From Aestuariibius violaceus (lineage in GTDB: Bacteria; Pseudomonadota; Alphaproteobacteria; Rhodobacterales; Rhodobacteraceae): DNA of 64,000 nucleotides. A program made the position numbers and the translations under genes. The stretch covers positions 62,001 to 126,000 of the forward strand of contig NZ_JBFONT020000002.1 in assembly GCF_040779325.2 (NCBI RefSeq), written 5' to 3'. Position 1 is the stretch's first letter, and each line of letters opens with the position of its first letter. Under the pieces are notes generated by a model. The model ran no database searches and had not been told where the DNA came from. It saw nothing but the letters and a program-made list of their open reading frames with translations. Positions 32,068-38,398 of this stretch are shown one piece after another.

Positions 32068-32970
32068 ATGGAAAAAGCGCGCGACACCAACGTTCTGGCA
32101 GGCGTCCTGTGGATGGCGACCACCGGATTTCTGTTTGTAGGTGTCACGGCCATCGTCAAGCACCTGGGCGATGCGGTCCCGGCGGCGCAGGCCGCCTTTC
32201 TGCGGTACGTGCTGGGGCTGGTGTTTCTGGTCCCGATGATCCGGCCCATCCTGCGGGCGCGGCTGACGAGGCGACAGCTGGGCCTCTTCGGAATGCGCGG
32301 CGTGGGGCATACGCTCGCGGTGATCCTGTGGTTTTATGCGATGACGCAGATCTCGATCGCCGAGGTGACGGCGATGAATTACCTCTCGCCGGTTTACGTG
32401 ACGCTCGGCGCGGCCTTGTTCTTGGGGGAGCGGTTGCGCTGGCGGCGGGTGGCGGCGGTGATCGCTGCCTTGGTTGGGGCACTGGTCATCCTGCGACCTG
32501 GGATCCGGGAGGTCGATGACGGGCATCTGGCGATGCTGGCTACGGCGGTCCTCTTTGCTGCAGGGTATTTGATTGCCAAGCAGCTGTCTGGAGAGGTGAG
32601 CGCGACGGTCATCGTGGGAATGCTGTCGGTGACGGTGACGATCGGGCTCTTTCCGTTTGCGCTGGCTGTCTGGGTTCCGGTGAGCGGGGTCGAGTTGGCG
32701 TGGCTCTTCGGCGTCGCCTGTCTGGCCACCGCGGGGCATTATACGATGACGCGAGCCTTTGCGGCGGCGCCCGTCAGCGTAACGCAGCCGGTGACGTTCC
32801 TGCAGCTTATCTGGGCGACGGCCCTTGGCGCGCTCGTCTTTGGTGAGGCGGTTGACGCGTGGGTACTGGCGGGGGGCGGGGTCATCATCGGGTCGGTCAG
32901 CTTCCTCGCCTGGCGGGAGGCGATGGCGCGCGGGAAGGCGGCCGCTGTGGCTACGCCGTTGCCGCGGTGA
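32068..32970 (+). CDS. EamA-family (DMT superfamily) transporter
   Basis: A 300-residue protein with ten predicted helices in two EamA repeats. VLWMATTGFLFVGVTAIVKH, the conserved MNYLSPVYVTLGAALFLGE block, GALVILRPG and QPVTFLQLIWATALGALVFG are typical. It resembles S-adenosylmethionine/RhaT-type or general metabolite exporters; the substrate is unknown. The frame is open upstream into the DUF998 gene, but the ATG at 32068 starts the first helix correctly. Its stop overlaps the GTG of the next gene (GTGA at 32967-32970). Confidence 0.9.
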   Translation: MEKARDTNVLAGVLWMATTGFLFVGVTAIVKHLGDAVPAAQAAFLRYVLGLVFLVPMIRPILRARLTRRQLGLFGMRGVGHTLAVILWFYAMTQISIAEVTAMNYLSPVYVTLGAALFLGERLRWRRVAAVIAALVGALVILRPGIREVDDGHLAMLATAVLFAAGYLIAKQLSGEVSATVIVGMLSVTVTIGLFPFALAVWVPVSGVELAWLFGVACLATAGHYTMTRAFAAAPVSVTQPVTFLQLIWATALGALVFGEAVDAWVLAGGGVIIGSVSFLAWREAMARGKAAAVATPLPR

Positions 32971-33284
32971 TCATTCCAGAGACGGCGGAGCGCGTGGCGC
33001 TGGAGGCGCGATGGCTGGAGCTGACGCGGCAGGATCTTCCTGCGGCAGCTACAAACGACTGGCCGATCCGCCTGGATCACTGCTTTCAGCGGGTTCTGCT
33101 CGATGTCGCCTGTGAGGGCGTCTGGTACGATCGGATCACCGGGCGGCCGGCCTATCGGCACGCGCCGGATGACGTACTGCGCAAGGCGGTGATCCTTGGG
33201 GAGGATGTTTTGATGGGCCGGGCCGATCTTCGCACGCTCAATCAGCGGAGTTTGGTGTGGCGGGGGAAGGTGCCTCGCCCATAA
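32967..33284 (+). CDS. Conserved small protein coupled to the EamA transporter
   Basis: A 105-residue soluble protein starting with GTG (MIIPETAERVALEARWLELT). It contains LDHCFQRVLLDVACEGVWYD, RPAYRHAPDDVLRKAV and LNQRSLVWRGK. I recognise the pattern from Rhodobacteraceae, where such proteins are annotated as hypothetical or, loosely, GCN5-related. I see no acetyl-CoA motif. The GTGA overlap couples it to the transporter. Its last 47 bp are antisense to the end of the convergent MFS gene. Confidence 0.7.
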   Translation: MIIPETAERVALEARWLELTRQDLPAAATNDWPIRLDHCFQRVLLDVACEGVWYDRITGRPAYRHAPDDVLRKAVILGEDVLMGRADLRTLNQRSLVWRGKVPRP

Positions 33285-34488
33285 CGATGCGGCTGCGGCG
33301 CATGACGTAGAGGATTGCGATGAGCGCAAGGAAAGTTGTGGCCACCATGATGATCTGAAGCGGCAGTGCCCCGCTGCCCTCGGTCAGCATCAGGCCAGCG
33401 ACTGCCGCCAATGCCGCGCCACCGCCGACCATCATCGCGCTACCAAGGCCAGAGGCGGTGCCTGCCAGGTGCGGCCGGACCGAAAGGAGGCCCGCTGTCG
33501 CGTTTGGAAGGACCATTCCATTCCCGAGGCCAAGAAGCGTCACGAAGCCGAAGAACGTGTAGGGATCGTTCATGCCCGCAATGCCAAGCGCGAGCGAAAC
33601 CGTGAGACCACCGAGGGCGATGAGGGTGCCATATAGGATCATCCGGTCGATCCCCAGGCGCACCGAGAGCGCGCCCGAAACGTAGTTGCCCGCCGCATAT
33701 CCGATGGCAGGCGCGCCGAAGGCGAAACCCGACCAGAACGGCGAGAGGCCGAAGACGGTATCGGCGACGAAGGACGTTCCGCCGAGAAAGGCGAAGAAGG
33801 CGCCGGAGCTGAACGCGGCGCTGGATGCGTAGCCCCAGAACCGGGGGCTCGCGAGAAGTTCGGGATAGGTGCGGATCTGGTCGGCGAAGCTCATGCCGCC
33901 ACCGCTCACCGTCTCGCCAAGATCCCGCCAGACGAGCCAGAGGACGCCTAGCCCGCAAAGGAGCAGGAAGGTGAAGGCCGCCTGCCATCCGAAGAGCTGG
34001 TCGAGCGCCCCGCCGATCATCGGCCCCACCATCGGGACGAGTGCCATGCCCATGGTGACGTAGCCGATCATCGAGGCCGCCTGCTCTTGCGGGACGATGT
34101 CGCGAATGACGGCGCGGCCAAGCACCATGCCGGTCGCGATGATCCCTTGGAGCATTCGGAAGAACAGGAAGACGCCGACCGTAGGTGCGAGGATCGTGCC
34201 AAGTGTCGCCAGGCAGAAAAGGGCGATTGAAGCCAGCAGGACAGGCCGTCGTCCGTAGCGGTCTGAGATCGGGCCGATGACGATCTGGAGGATCGCGGTC
34301 CCGGCGAGATAGCCCGAGACGGAGATCTGCATGACGGAGTAGCTCGTGTCGAAATACCGGGCCATGTCCTTGAGTGAGGGGAGGAAGACACTCATCGACA
34401 GGGCGGAGACCCCGACGAGCAGGACGAGCGTCATGATGTGGGGCGGCGTCTGGCGGTCGAGGAAGGTCGTCTTCGGGAAGTCGGACAT
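33238..34488 (-). CDS. Bcr/CflA-type MFS multidrug efflux transporter
   Basis: A 416-residue MFS protein with 12 predicted helices. Motif A is GPISDRYGRRPVLLASIALF, and SMSVFLPSLKDMARYF at the first helix and FRMLQGIIATGMVLGRAVIRD are typical of Bcr/CflA drug:H+ antiporters. It likely exports drugs or small metabolites such as cysteine. It is divergent from pccB across 169 bp, which also holds TTTGC-type operator-like palindromes. A second Bcr/CflA member lies at 49436-50638. Confidence 0.9.
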   Translation of the reverse strand: MSDFPKTTFLDRQTPPHIMTLVLLVGVSALSMSVFLPSLKDMARYFDTSYSVMQISVSGYLAGTAILQIVIGPISDRYGRRPVLLASIALFCLATLGTILAPTVGVFLFFRMLQGIIATGMVLGRAVIRDIVPQEQAASMIGYVTMGMALVPMVGPMIGGALDQLFGWQAAFTFLLLCGLGVLWLVWRDLGETVSGGGMSFADQIRTYPELLASPRFWGYASSAAFSSGAFFAFLGGTSFVADTVFGLSPFWSGFAFGAPAIGYAAGNYVSGALSVRLGIDRMILYGTLIALGGLTVSLALGIAGMNDPYTFFGFVTLLGLGNGMVLPNATAGLLSVRPHLAGTASGLGSAMMVGGGAALAAVAGLMLTEGSGALPLQIIMVATTFLALIAILYVMRRSRIVMGEAPSPATPNSAD

Positions 34489-34545
34489 GAACCGGAGGTA
34501 GCGGGGCGGTGCCCTGCTGTCTATGGAAGATTGGCTTCAGTAGGC

Positions 34546-34595
34546 TTTGCGAAAGTTGCGCAAAAACACGGCCTTGCGTTGGATTTTTGCGCAAA
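34546..34595. promoter_or_regulatory. TTTGC-type palindromes upstream of pccB (candidate acyl-CoA regulator operator)
   Basis: TTTGCGAAA (34546-34554), TTGCGCAA (34556-34563, followed by AA) and TTTGCGCAAA (34586-34595, a perfect palindrome) lie 63-112 bp before the pccB start. In Rhodobacter sphaeroides the propionyl-CoA regulator PccR (ScfR family) is reported, as I recall, to bind paired TTTGCAAA elements at pccB. These sites are close variants. No pccR-like gene was found beside pccB here. Confidence 0.5.
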
Positions 34596-34657
34596 CCTGC
34601 TTTTGCCCCCCGATTGCTGTTGATAGGGTGCGCGGGAAACGGAATAGGGCGGCGACG

Positions 34658-36190
34658 ATGACCTCGATCCTCGACGAATTGGAAGCGCGGCGCAGCGTTG
34701 CGCGGCTGGGTGGCGGCGAGAGGCGCATCGACGCGCAGCATGCCAAGGGCAAGCTGACGGCGCGGGAGCGGATCGAGCTGTTGCTTGATGAAGGATCGTT
34801 CGAAGAGTTCGACATGTTCGTGGCTCATCGTGCCACGGATTTCGGCATGGCCGAGAGCCGTCCGTCAGGGGATGGTGTCGTGACCGGCTGGGGCACGATC
34901 AACGGGCGGATGGTCTATGTTTTCAGCCAGGACTTCACGGTCTTTGGCGGATCGCTGAGCGAAACCCATGCGCAGAAGATCTGCAAGATCATGGATATGG
35001 CCGTGCAGAACGGCGCGCCGGTGATCGGGCTGAACGATTCGGGCGGGGCGCGGATCCAGGAAGGTGTCGCGTCGCTGGCTGGGTATGCAGAGGTCTTTCA
35101 GCGCAATGTCATGGCCTCTGGCGTGGTGCCGCAGATTTCCGTCATTATGGGACCCTGTGCTGGGGGGGCGGTGTATTCGCCTGCGATGACCGACTTCATC
35201 TTCATGGTGAAGGATACGTCTTACATGTTCGTTACCGGCCCGGACGTCGTGAAAACCGTGACGAATGAGGTGGTTACGGCCGAAGAACTGGGCGGCGCAA
35301 CGACCCACACCCGCAAGAGCTCGGTCGCGGACGGGGCGTTCGAGAACGATATCGAGGCGCTGGCCGAAGTGCGGCGGCTGGTGGATTTCCTGCCGCTGTC
35401 GAACCGGGAGAAGCCGCCAGTCAGGCCGTTCTTCGATGATCCGGGGCGGGTCGAGGACAGCCTTGATACGCTGGTGCCGGACAATCCAAACACGCCCTAC
35501 GACATGAAGGAACTGATCATGAAGGTTGCCGATGAAGGCGATTTTTATGAGATACAGCAGGACTTTGCGAAGAACATCATCACCGGCTTCATCCGGATGG
35601 AGGGGCAGACGGTTGGGGTCGTCGCGAACCAGCCGATGGTGCTGGCCGGGTGTCTTGATATCGACAGCAGCCGCAAGGCGGCGCGGTTCGTAAGGTTCTG
35701 CGATTGCTTTGAAATCCCGATCCTGACCTTTGTCGATGTGCCCGGCTTTCTGCCCGGGACGGGGCAGGAATACGGAGGCGTTATCAAGCACGGTGCAAAG
35801 TTGCTCTTCGCCTATGGTGAGGCGACGGTTCCGAAGGTCACGGTGATCACCCGAAAGGCCTATGGTGGGGCCTATGATGTCATGAGTTCCAAGCACTTAC
35901 GGGGTGACTTTAACTATGCCTGGCCGACGGCAGAGATTGCTGTGATGGGGGCCAAAGGAGCGGTCGAGATCCTCTACCGGTCCGAATTGGGCGATGCGGA
36001 GAAGATCGCGGCGCGAACTAAAGACTATGAAGATCGCTTCGCAAACCCTTTCGTGGCCGCGGAAAAAGGCTTTATCGACGAGGTGATACTTCCACAATCG
36101 ACACGCCGAAGGGTGTGCCGGGCCTTTGCGTCGCTGAGGAGCAAGCAGCTTCAGAATCCGTGGAAGAAGCATGACAACATCCCGCTCTGA
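34658..36190 (+). CDS. pccB: Propionyl-CoA carboxylase beta subunit
   Basis: A 510-residue carboxyltransferase. It transfers CO2 from biotin on PccA to propionyl-CoA, giving (S)-methylmalonyl-CoA. HAKGKLTARERIELLLDEGS, GLNDSGGARIQEGVASLAGY, MGPCAGGAVYSPAMTDFIFM and the second half VDVPGFLPGTGQEYGGVIKH, with ITRKAYGGAYDVM, are canonical. The C-terminus RSKQLQNPWKKHDNIPL is diagnostic of PccB. The ATG at 34658 is the family start; the open frame back to 34547 is promoter. pccA is 2.2 kb downstream, not adjacent. Confidence 0.97.
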   Translation: MTSILDELEARRSVARLGGGERRIDAQHAKGKLTARERIELLLDEGSFEEFDMFVAHRATDFGMAESRPSGDGVVTGWGTINGRMVYVFSQDFTVFGGSLSETHAQKICKIMDMAVQNGAPVIGLNDSGGARIQEGVASLAGYAEVFQRNVMASGVVPQISVIMGPCAGGAVYSPAMTDFIFMVKDTSYMFVTGPDVVKTVTNEVVTAEELGGATTHTRKSSVADGAFENDIEALAEVRRLVDFLPLSNREKPPVRPFFDDPGRVEDSLDTLVPDNPNTPYDMKELIMKVADEGDFYEIQQDFAKNIITGFIRMEGQTVGVVANQPMVLAGCLDIDSSRKAARFVRFCDCFEIPILTFVDVPGFLPGTGQEYGGVIKHGAKLLFAYGEATVPKVTVITRKAYGGAYDVMSSKHLRGDFNYAWPTAEIAVMGAKGAVEILYRSELGDAEKIAARTKDYEDRFANPFVAAEKGFIDEVILPQSTRRRVCRAFASLRSKQLQNPWKKHDNIPL

Positions 36191-36216
36191 CAGGCCGAAA
36201 ACAGCTGGCGGCATAC

Positions 36217-36246
36217 TGTCGGCTTTCTGTCGGACTCTTGTCGGAC
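36217..36246 (+). promoter_or_regulatory. Three 11-bp-phased CTGTCGG direct repeats upstream of the SAP-like gene
   Basis: TGTCGG occurs at 36217, 36228 and 36239, exactly 11 bp apart. Read as 7+4 units: CTGTCGG-CTTT, CTGTCGG-ACTC, TTGTCGG-ACGG. The array ends 57 bp before the ATG at 36304, and a perfect palindrome CGTTGCGCAACG follows at 36269-36280. Tandem 11-bp repeats are the hallmark of OmpR/PhoB-family response-regulator sites. A second triplet with the same sequence occurs at 62594-62623. Confidence 0.6.
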
Positions 36247-36303
36247 GGAACCGCGCGTTGCCGGCATCCGTTGCGCAACGTACGGCGCAAAAGGGAAACG
36301 ATC

Positions 36304-36564
36304 ATGACCAAGGACCACGGACCGTCGATCAAGGACGACGAGACCTACGAGGCGCTTCGCGAGGAGGGGTATTCCAAGCAGAAGGCGGCGGCGATCGCCA
36401 ATGCACAGGCGAACGACGACATGGAGCCATCGAAGAAGGGTGGCAAAGCGCCACCTTACGAAGAGTGGACCAAGGATGCGCTTTACGAACGGGCGCAGGA
36501 GCTCGATATCGACGGCCGTTCGGACATGACCAAGGACGAGCTTATCGCGGCCTTGCGCGACTAG
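36304..36564 (+). CDS. Small protein with C-terminal SAP/Rho-N-like motif
   Basis: An 86-residue hydrophilic protein. Its first half is SIKDDETYEALREEGYSKQK then AAAIANAQAND, a pattern seen in small stress-type proteins. The last ~35 residues, PYEEWTKDALYERAQELDID followed by TKDELIAALRD, match a SAP or Rho N-terminal-like helix-extension-helix that binds nucleic acid. Its cellular role is unknown. GGGAAACG precedes the ATG. It lies 113 bp downstream of pccB and carries a striking triple repeat in its promoter, so independent regulation is likely. Confidence 0.8.
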   Translation: MTKDHGPSIKDDETYEALREEGYSKQKAAAIANAQANDDMEPSKKGGKAPPYEEWTKDALYERAQELDIDGRSDMTKDELIAALRD

Positions 36565-36581
36565 CCGTCGGTCTTGCCCTT

Positions 36582-36926
36582 GTGGGCGGCGGAGCTTTGG
36601 CCGACCCGGTGCAGGTGCCCTCGGGTGAAGACGTCGCGCTTTACGATCTGATTCTCGAACCGGAAACCCGAATCGCCCGGTTCCGGTTTGTCGTCCCCGC
36701 GATTGGCCCTGGCGGGCCGGGCTATGCGGAACTTGAGGCAGATTTTACCCATCTTTGCGAAAGCTACGCCCTGCCTGCCCTGGCAGAGACGAGCTGGGCG
36801 GCACGCCAAATCGTGATCTCGATGTCAAACCGCGAGACGGAATTTGGTGTCGCAGATTACGACGCGGTGCAGTTTTTCGAGGCATTTCGCGTCGAAAGTG
36901 GTGTCTGTGTATGGGAGCAATTCTGA
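36582..36926 (+). CDS. Secreted protein, probably DUF6497 family (start uncertain)
   Basis: The mature part is clear: ADPVQVPSGEDVALYDLILE, RIARFRFVVPAIGPGG, LCESYALPALAETSWAARQI and VISMSNRETEFG, ending CVWEQF, with two cysteines. I believe it is DUF6497. The start is a problem. The same frame upstream encodes a good signal peptide (LARLAVGLALVGGGALA, from about 36552), but no ATG, GTG or TTG precedes it within reach. The only usable codon there is the GTG at 36582, which removes most of the signal. Use of a rare start codon, or a sequence error, is possible. The gene follows the SAP-like gene directly. Confidence 0.6.
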   Translation: MGGGALADPVQVPSGEDVALYDLILEPETRIARFRFVVPAIGPGGPGYAELEADFTHLCESYALPALAETSWAARQIVISMSNRETEFGVADYDAVQFFEAFRVESGVCVWEQF

Positions 36927-37050
36927 TGCAGGCACAAGATATGGGGGGAACCCCGCCCGAAGAGGGGCTAATTGATGCGAATTGGCGACAGAATGGAGCG
37001 ATATCTCTCTTCCGGGATGCGCGCCCTGCCGATTTCCGTATCTTTCCGGT

Positions 37051-37070
37051 GGGTTATCCTGTGATAACCC
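37051..37070. promoter_or_regulatory. Inverted repeat upstream of the small lipoprotein gene
   Basis: GGGTTATC (37051-37058) and GATAACCC (37063-37070) are perfectly complementary with a CTGT spacer, 68 bp before the ATG at 37138. The shape fits an operator for a dimeric repressor, or a terminator for the gene ending at 36926. No T-run follows, so an operator is slightly favoured. The rest of 36927-37137 shows no gene I can support. Confidence 0.4.
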
Positions 37071-37137
37071 GGAATGTCGGGGTTGGGGCCGGGCATGGTG
37101 TCCGGCGTTGTCCCGTTGAAATATCGAGGAGTCCTGG

Positions 37138-37269
37138 ATGTCGAATTCCATCAAGCGTGTTGCTGCGCTCAGCCTTCTGGTTCTTGCAGCTGCCTGTGCC
37201 CGCAACGAACCCGAGCCGGTCATTATCGAGCCCGTCTCGAACGAACCGGTTTTCACCGGCAAGCTCTGA
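37138..37269 (+). CDS. Small 43-residue lipoprotein
   Basis: The peptide starts MSNSIKRVAALSLLVLAAAC, with a clear lipobox (LAAAC), and continues ARNEPEPVIIEPVSNEPVFT, ending GKL. It is short, acidic and proline-rich after the lipid-bearing cysteine. GAGGAG precedes the ATG at good spacing. Such mini-lipoproteins with EPVI/EPVF repeats are common in Rhodobacteraceae, with unknown function. GGGGCGGCC/GGCCGTCCC at 37282-37305 could end the transcript. It is one of three small secreted proteins between pccB and pccA. Confidence 0.75.
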   Translation: MSNSIKRVAALSLLVLAAACARNEPEPVIIEPVSNEPVFTGKL

Positions 37270-37344
37270 TCGCTTTCCGGCGGGGCGGCCTGTCCGGGCC
37301 GTCCCGTCACCCTGCATGGGCCCGGATGGTACGGGCGCGGCACC

Positions 37345-37704
37345 ATGCTGAAACATCGCGGCTTTCCTAGCCGCCTGCCCGGATCCGATTATCAGTTCAC
37401 CATTCGGCGTGAGAACAAGGCCGGCGCAACCCGGTTGATCGCGCGCGAGCGCTATGCGGACAGGCGCCCGGCGGACCGTCGCGCCGACGAGGCCTTTGTC
37501 GCCGCGCTTTGGCATCATTTCGGGGATGCACCTTTCGAGCGGGGAAATCTGGATGCAGGGCGCCTGTCCTGGGTGTTCGAGCGCGAGGTCGTTCCTGCGG
37601 AGGACGAATTCGACCCCGAGAGCTATGATTCCCTGCTTAAACTTGACGAGACGCGCGCCCGCGCAGCCTTTCCCGGCGCCTTTGAGACGGGGAACTGGTT
37701 CTGA
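37345..37704 (+). CDS. Conserved hypothetical protein, 119 residues
   Basis: No family is recognised. The protein is soluble, with a basic N-terminal third (SDYQFTIRRENKAGATRLIA, RERYADRRPADRRADEAFVA) and an acidic C-terminal half (REVVPAEDEFDPESYDSLLK, then LDETRARAAFPGAFETGNWF). Amino-acid use is balanced and codon third positions are GC-rich, supporting real coding. It is followed 19 bp later by a 7-bp hairpin that can act as its terminator. Confidence 0.6.
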   Translation: MLKHRGFPSRLPGSDYQFTIRRENKAGATRLIARERYADRRPADRRADEAFVAALWHHFGDAPFERGNLDAGRLSWVFEREVVPAEDEFDPESYDSLLKLDETRARAAFPGAFETGNWF

Positions 37705-37723
37705 TGCGAGGAGAATTTGGGCA

Positions 37724-37743
37724 GCCTAGAATACAATCTAGGC
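37724..37743. terminator. Small hairpin after the hypothetical gene
   Basis: GCCTAGA (37724-37730), an ATACAA loop and TCTAGGC (37737-37743) form a perfect 7-bp stem 20 bp past the stop of the gene at 37345-37704. There is no T-run, so termination is tentative. Confidence 0.4.
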
Positions 37744-37770
37744 GGGAATCAGCCGACTTTTGCAAAAGTG

Positions 37771-37875
37771 TTAATCCCGGCTTGGCACCGAAAGCGCTTT
37801 CATGTCATCGTTCTTGTGCAGGTGGTGGTCCCAGCAAGCCAGCATCTGCAAATTGTCAAAACCGTTACCCTTCCC
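37771..37875 (-). pseudogene. Possible C-terminal remnant of an HNH-type endonuclease
   Basis: On the minus strand, after an in-frame TAG, a 34-codon fragment reads GKGNGFDNLQMLACWDHHLH then KNDDMKALSVPSRD and ends with TAA. NLQxLxCWxHHxxK resembles the last part of HNH nuclease domains. No start codon or upstream domain is present, and base composition is lower in GC than the neighbours. It could be a relic of a mobile element or restriction gene. The similarity is short and was judged by eye. Confidence 0.3.
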
Positions 37876-37878
37876 CTA

Positions 37879-37915
37879 GGAGGCGGGTCATCCACATTAA
37901 GGATGACCCGCCTCC
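37879..37915. terminator. Perfect 15-bp stem hairpin in the gap before the Gly-zipper lipoprotein
   Basis: GGAGGCGGGTCATCC (37879-37893), a seven-base loop ACATTAA and GGATGACCCGCCTCC (37901-37915) pair without mismatch. It is followed by ATCCTTTCGG on the plus strand. It may end a transcript from either side or be a mobile-repeat relic; it abuts the HNH-like fragment. The rest of 37705-38092 holds two short palindromes (37756-37769 and 37790-37801) and no gene. Confidence 0.5.
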
Positions 37916-38092
37916 ATCCTTTCGGGGGTGCCCCTTCTCACCTGCGGTCTTTTCCTTGTCGGCCAAAAGCTGCGTGATATTGAATAACAGCGTTCTGACG
38001 CTTTCCTTTTCCGCAGACGGTGTTCTATTCGCCGCAGGAAAGGGCTTGGCGTACAGTAAAGACGCTGGGCGAACAAAAACAGGAGCAGACCA

Positions 38093-38320
38093 ATGTCCAT
38101 TAAGATCCAGACCCTCGGTGCGATCTGCGCGTTCTCTGTCCTGTCGGCCTGTGCCGGCAGCGGGATTGGCGACAACGACACCGAGCGGGCCGTCATCGGC
38201 GCCGCGGGTGGCGCGCTCATCGCGGATGCGACTGAGAATGACGTGGCGACCGGCGCCGCTGTTGGCGCGCTGGCAGGTGTCTTCTGCGACGACGCAGGGG
38301 TCTGCCGCCAGTCGAACTGA
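38093..38320 (+). CDS. Glycine-zipper lipoprotein
   Basis: A 75-residue protein with a signal peptide and lipobox (FSVLSAC). The mature part AVIGAAGGALIADATENDVA followed by TGAAVGALAGVF is a glycine-zipper hairpin that can insert in membranes. FCDDAGVCRQSN carries two cysteines at the end. Relatives (YMGG/OmpA-like Gly-zipper proteins) are outer-membrane or stress lipoproteins. AGGAGC precedes the ATG. A good terminator follows before pccA. Confidence 0.85.
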   Translation: MSIKIQTLGAICAFSVLSACAGSGIGDNDTERAVIGAAGGALIADATENDVATGAAVGALAGVFCDDAGVCRQSN

Positions 38321-38349
38321 GCCGCACCTAACAGGTAACAGAACAATCG

Positions 38350-38380
38350 GGCCGTCCGGAGCAATTCCGGGCGGCCTTTT
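38350..38380 (+). terminator. Rho-independent terminator just before pccA
   Basis: GGCCGTCCGGA, a GCAAT loop and TCCGGGCGGCC make an 11-bp stem with one G-U pair, followed by TTTT. It lies 29 bp after the lipoprotein stop and ends 18 bp before the pccA ATG, so it may also set how much transcription enters pccA. Confidence 0.85.
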
Positions 38381-38398
38381 CGTGTCTGAGGGAAACCT

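Noticed and set aside
34547..34657. Upstream extension of pccB to 34547
   Set aside because: The extension encodes Arg/Cys-rich sequence unlike PccB and covers the likely operator sites; the family start is MTSILDELEARR at 34658.
36755..37351. Plus-strand 198-codon frame spanning the end of the DUF6497-type gene and the small lipoprotein
   Set aside because: It overlaps two better-supported genes and has no coherent composition or motif.
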